Assembly (NCBI GenBank): GCA_900239685.1
Contig: OENT01000874.1
Span: 1 to 64,000 of the forward strand
Direction: 5' to 3'
Length of the DNA: 64,000 bases
Origin: Rotaria macrura
Lineage: Eukaryota > Rotifera > Eurotatoria > Philodinida > Philodinidae
Under the pieces are notes generated by a model that was given only the letters and a program-made list of their open reading frames with translations, was not told the DNA's origin and did no database searches. Below are positions 60,601-64,000 of the stretch, in pieces; the first letter of the stretch is position 1, and every line of letters starts with the position of its first letter. Position numbers and translations under genes: made by a program.

Positions 60601-63340
60601 TCGTATATCTCTCTTTTATATTATTTCTCGAATAATGACTGATCAAGAACCTAAAGAGATATATCAATTCAAGGATGAGAAAGAACTACTTGAAAGTGTT
60701 CTGACTGTGTTCAAGCCAACTTGAAACGGCCAGATCCTTAATTTTTAAGATAGATATCGCTAATTCGAATTAAACTTTCGAAATTTTGAATTGTGTGCTA
60801 TTACAGAAAGAAATCGAAAAAAAATGCTCAATAGTAGATTTGACTCACATTTTCAGAATGTATGCTGGAAGATTCTAATCGATTTTGGACTTACGGATCA
60901 CCATTTATCTGAATGAAGTGTGTCATTATCAGACTAGGTGCTATAGTATTAAATCAAAAAGAGTGAGCTACATCCTACTATGGTTGAACATGGTTCAAAC
61001 AATAACTGTTCCTTAACTTTGAATTTTCTGCAAAATTGACATAGATACAATTCTCATGAAAGCTTCTATCATAAACAACAATAATAGAAAAATTAATATG
61101 AGATGAATGTGCGAGATTTTTCAAAATACAGAGTGTCATGCATTGAGCGAAGTCGCATTTTTTTTGTCGGAATGTAAAACAAAAATACAGTTTTACTTAT
61201 GATTCAATGACAATGCTAACGAAATCAAAAATCTCAATATCTGACTCGAGTGTGAAAACCAGTTATCATCTACCATCCTCGTTCCGTGGCAGTTTCTAAC
61301 TACCAGAACAGTTTTACTTCATTGGCTTCGGTAGTCAGTACAATTTTTTGTAGATGTTCACAGTAGGACAACTACAGTGGCTTCTACCTCTACTTTCACT
61401 GATCATATAGTAGCATTATTTCGTTTTATGGTAGAAAAACTACCTATCGAGAAACAATACACGTTTCGTTTATACATCAGCTAATAATACTTACGAGCTA
61501 ATCTTCATCAATTACCACTGAATAGTAATTGGTAATTTATTGCTACTTATTATTAAGCAATAGACACTTGCCTGATACTTGCAGAAAGTTCAGTGGTGTA
61601 TCTGGTATATATTTAGTTGAAGACAGGCTGTATTTTCTGTCAGTGATGATACAAATAATTTAAATTTATAAGACTTCATTGAAGATTTTTGCCTCGAAGA
61701 TTTGGAATCTATAATCGGTATCTTCAAAATGCATCAGTGCTGTTTTCAGCAAGGAAATGGTTTCATTGGAAAATGATGAATTTTACTAAAAACCTGACCA
61801 AAAGTTATCGAAATCGGAAAATCCGAATCTAATTATTTCTCTAAATTGGGTTCTATCTTTTTCACTGAAATCGATTTTGAAAGAAATAGCAATGATTCGT
61901 CAAATTTGACTATATGTTTGTAGAACAAAGTTTACAACACTGAGACATGAATGTACTGGAAAATTTTGTGGATGTGACTGCAAATTTAGATTTCTAGAGC
62001 CGAGTAATCTTGGTCAAACTTTAAAAAGCAGCGTTCATTTTTAAAACACTTCTTCTTTAGTGAGAAAAGTGAAGTACACAATTTAGAGAAACTGATTTTA
62101 GACGTCGATTTATTGACCCTGGATGCTTTTTCTCAAGTTTTGCAAGGTCCCATTGTTTGAGTCAGATCGTTGACAACCAAAAAATAACAGCGTCATAGAT
62201 TTCTACAGAAATTATCAGTGATGGAAAGTCACATGTCCTACATTCAGCTAAAAATATAGCACTTTCCAATTATCTGCAATTATTATCTATTCGTCAGGTC
62301 ATGAATATAAAGTACTGTCGTTTATCGTTAGGTGGTAAGTAGTAAAAAATTACTCGTAAGAATCATGAGAACATGATACTCTTCCGTTGATCTTGAACTG
62401 TAAGAGAGAGTTACTAATTGGTAGCAGAAGTGGAAATATGATACTCATACTTTAGAGTTGATAAATTATATTTAATTCCTTTGGTTCCAAGAATTCAGGT
62501 AATCATTTGCGGCTCAATCAGCTAAAAGCTTCCTCGAAGTTCTTTTATGCATCAAAAGATTTTTGAAATGACTCTGATTGATCCATTATCAAGTGTCCGA
62601 AGATTTACTAACATTTTATATAATAATGATCAAATGGATCATATGTGTCGGTTAGAAACCACTAAGATGCCAATAATTGCTTGTGACCTATGAAATACTT
62701 TCAATCAACCAATAAAACAGTACAAACTAGCATGTTTCGATGCTCATATTCTTTGTAGTTCGAGAAATTCAGAATGACTTTATCTAGTGACGATAGAATC
62801 AGTTCTCCCTCCTGACATCAATTACTCTAAATTTCTGAGCAAAATCAAGCATTTTTAAATTGGCTTCATATAACGTTTGGTTTGTCACGTTTTTCATTTG
62901 ATTTCCCTACAGATTCCCCATAGATCAAATACTGGGTAGATTTCGATGTGATTGTCGTAAGTACTCAGAATCGATGCTACTGCGTTGACTAGCTTATTAT
63001 ACAGTTACGGAACCACCCAGTTCATCGTTTCATATGGACTAATTGTTATCGGATTTTTAATAATTTGCAGGTCACCGAAACTAGTCTGCTCACTTCATGT
63101 ACTATGTAGATTTAAAGAGATTTTCGGGAGTGAATATGAGCTAATAACTAACGAAAACGACATTTACCATTCACAACTACACCCCCCCCCATATCAGATA
63201 CAAATGACATTATTGAATATCTACAGTTTCTTGACAAGAAGTCAAATAGCAACTATCAGCTATATTAGTGAAAAATTGTTATAATTCGATATTGATCACG
63301 ACCTCTATTGGTCAAAACAGTTCAAGACACGTGTAGAAAC
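57641..63340. other. gene-poor region, nothing firmly recognised
   Basis: 5.7 kb with only short open frames (58265-58456, 59507-59716, 62985-63284 plus), none with domains or splice context. Near 60497-60590 the word GGATGGGATGG faces AATCCCATCC in inverted orientation about 75 bp apart, a possible small hairpin element. A C-run lies at 63181-63191. Confidence 0.4.
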
Positions 63341-63465
63341 TATATATATGTTGTAGGGGAAATTGAAATTCAGGGGAAATTAAAATAGCAGATAAATTTC
63401 AATTTCCCCTAGGGGAATTTTAAATTCCCCTAGAATTTTAATTTCCCCTCCAACATATACATATA
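63341..63465. repeat. compound palindromic element with AGGGGAA words
   Basis: About 125 bp in which GTTGTAGGGGAAATTGAAAT (about 63350) mirrors AATTTTAATTTCCCCTCCAAC (ending about 63453). The inner part contains further copies facing each other: TTTCCCCTAGGGGAATTTTA and AAATTCCCCTAG. TATATATATG and CATATACATATA bound it on the two sides. At least six copies of (A)GGGGAA or its complement occur. It is non-coding and could fold into a long hairpin or cruciform. It lies 200 bp upstream of the SRSF2-like start codon. Confidence 0.75.
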
Positions 63466-63664
63466 GGAATTGATTCCTTAGACAGCAGATGTCTCTATCT
63501 AACAGCTACTGGACCTCTAACCATGGAATATGAGTTAATGTATGAATGGCTGAAATTACTCATTGTTATTTTCTTCCCTGTGCACTATTGACTGACTCAA
63601 ATACCACTTCTCATTATTTGTTATAAGTTCATTGCAAGAAAACGATCAGGATATTTCTTAGAAA

Positions 63665-64000
63665 ATGAGCAATCGATCAAGGAATACGAGTGAGCGTCGT
63701 GCAATATCACCAAATGTGGATGTTATGTATTCACTCAAAGTTGATAATTTAACATATCGTACACGTGTTGAAGACTTACGCCGATGCTTTGAAAAATTTG
63801 GTCCTATTGGTGACATATATATTCCACGAGATCAATTTTCACGATCAAGTCGTGGCTATGCTTTTGTTCGGTATGTTTTATCGATGAACACGGCTTTCTT
63901 AAATTAAACATTTTATTTTATTTAGATTTTCAAAAAAACGCGATGCACAAGATGCACTTGATCGTATGGATGGTACAGATCTCGATGGGCGTGAAATACG
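63665..64000 (+). CDS. SR splicing factor, SRSF2/SC35-like (5' part, runs off the window)
   Basis: Exon 1 63665-63870 and exon 2 from 63926 to the window end, joined at a split arginine codon (CG|A). The product begins [20 protein letters not shown] and then an RRM domain: RNP2 LKVDNL (24-29), [20 protein letters not shown], and RNP1 SRGYAFVR (62-69), continuing [20 protein letters not shown] and GREIR. This follows SRSF2 almost word for word in the RRM ([37 protein letters not shown]...LDGREIR, from memory), whereas SRSF2 itself has a shorter N-terminal leader. SRSF2 binds exonic enhancers and recruits U1 and U2 snRNPs. The RS domain should follow beyond 64000. SRSF8 or another SC35-type paralogue cannot be excluded. 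Confidence 0.92.

Overview
The window looks like about 64 kb of an invertebrate nuclear genome. It is AT-rich, genes have many short introns (about 48-90 bp, GT...AG) with a few of 0.8-3.6 kb, and exons join in phase without stops. The best guess is a bdelloid rotifer, close to Rotaria or Adineta. The reasons are a B-box protein of the 'K.C..C.KPG...C.GC...FC..H...H' type that I associate with bdelloids, compact genes, and a gene pair that looks trans-spliced. The taxon is inferred from memory of families, not from a search. There are two assembly gaps: 12248-12474 and 57368-57408.

Layout. 1-2.3 kb holds CpG-rich palindromes, a decayed T-rich tandem repeat and a foldback element. 3.0-8.2 kb holds a B-box/SPRY-like gene (minus) and an NHL beta-propeller gene (plus). 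8.3-15.6 kb is RINT1 (minus, 12 exons, 781 codons, all phases closing), with a TTAA-flanked foldback element and the first gap in intron 6. 18.3-32.6 kb is a p160/SRC-type nuclear receptor coactivator (NCOA/Taiman-like, plus, about 20 exons) with half of a PAS region, three LXXLL boxes, an AT-hook-like motif and poly-Q tracts. 36.9-37.7 kb is a heavily glycosylated orphan membrane protein (minus). 43.7-47.4 kb holds two Golgi-type glycosyltransferase genes on the minus strand, only 43 nt apart and arranged like an operon. 48-63.6 kb is gene-poor, with a tRNA-like relic, a probable pseudogene, a foldback element abutting a 2.7 kb hAT-type element with a perfect 8-bp target duplication, and a small palindromic element. 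At the right edge an SRSF2-like splicing factor begins (plus) and runs off the window.

The genes are unrelated housekeeping or regulatory loci. Only the two glycosyltransferases look functionally and transcriptionally linked. RINT1 and the coactivator are divergent (2.6 kb apart); RINT1 and the NHL gene are convergent (66 bp apart). Nothing here is a clear new defence or mobile system. The best leads are the operon-like pair with a trans-splice acceptor, the coactivator without a visible bHLH domain and with stop-free introns, and the intact termini of the hAT and TTAA elements.
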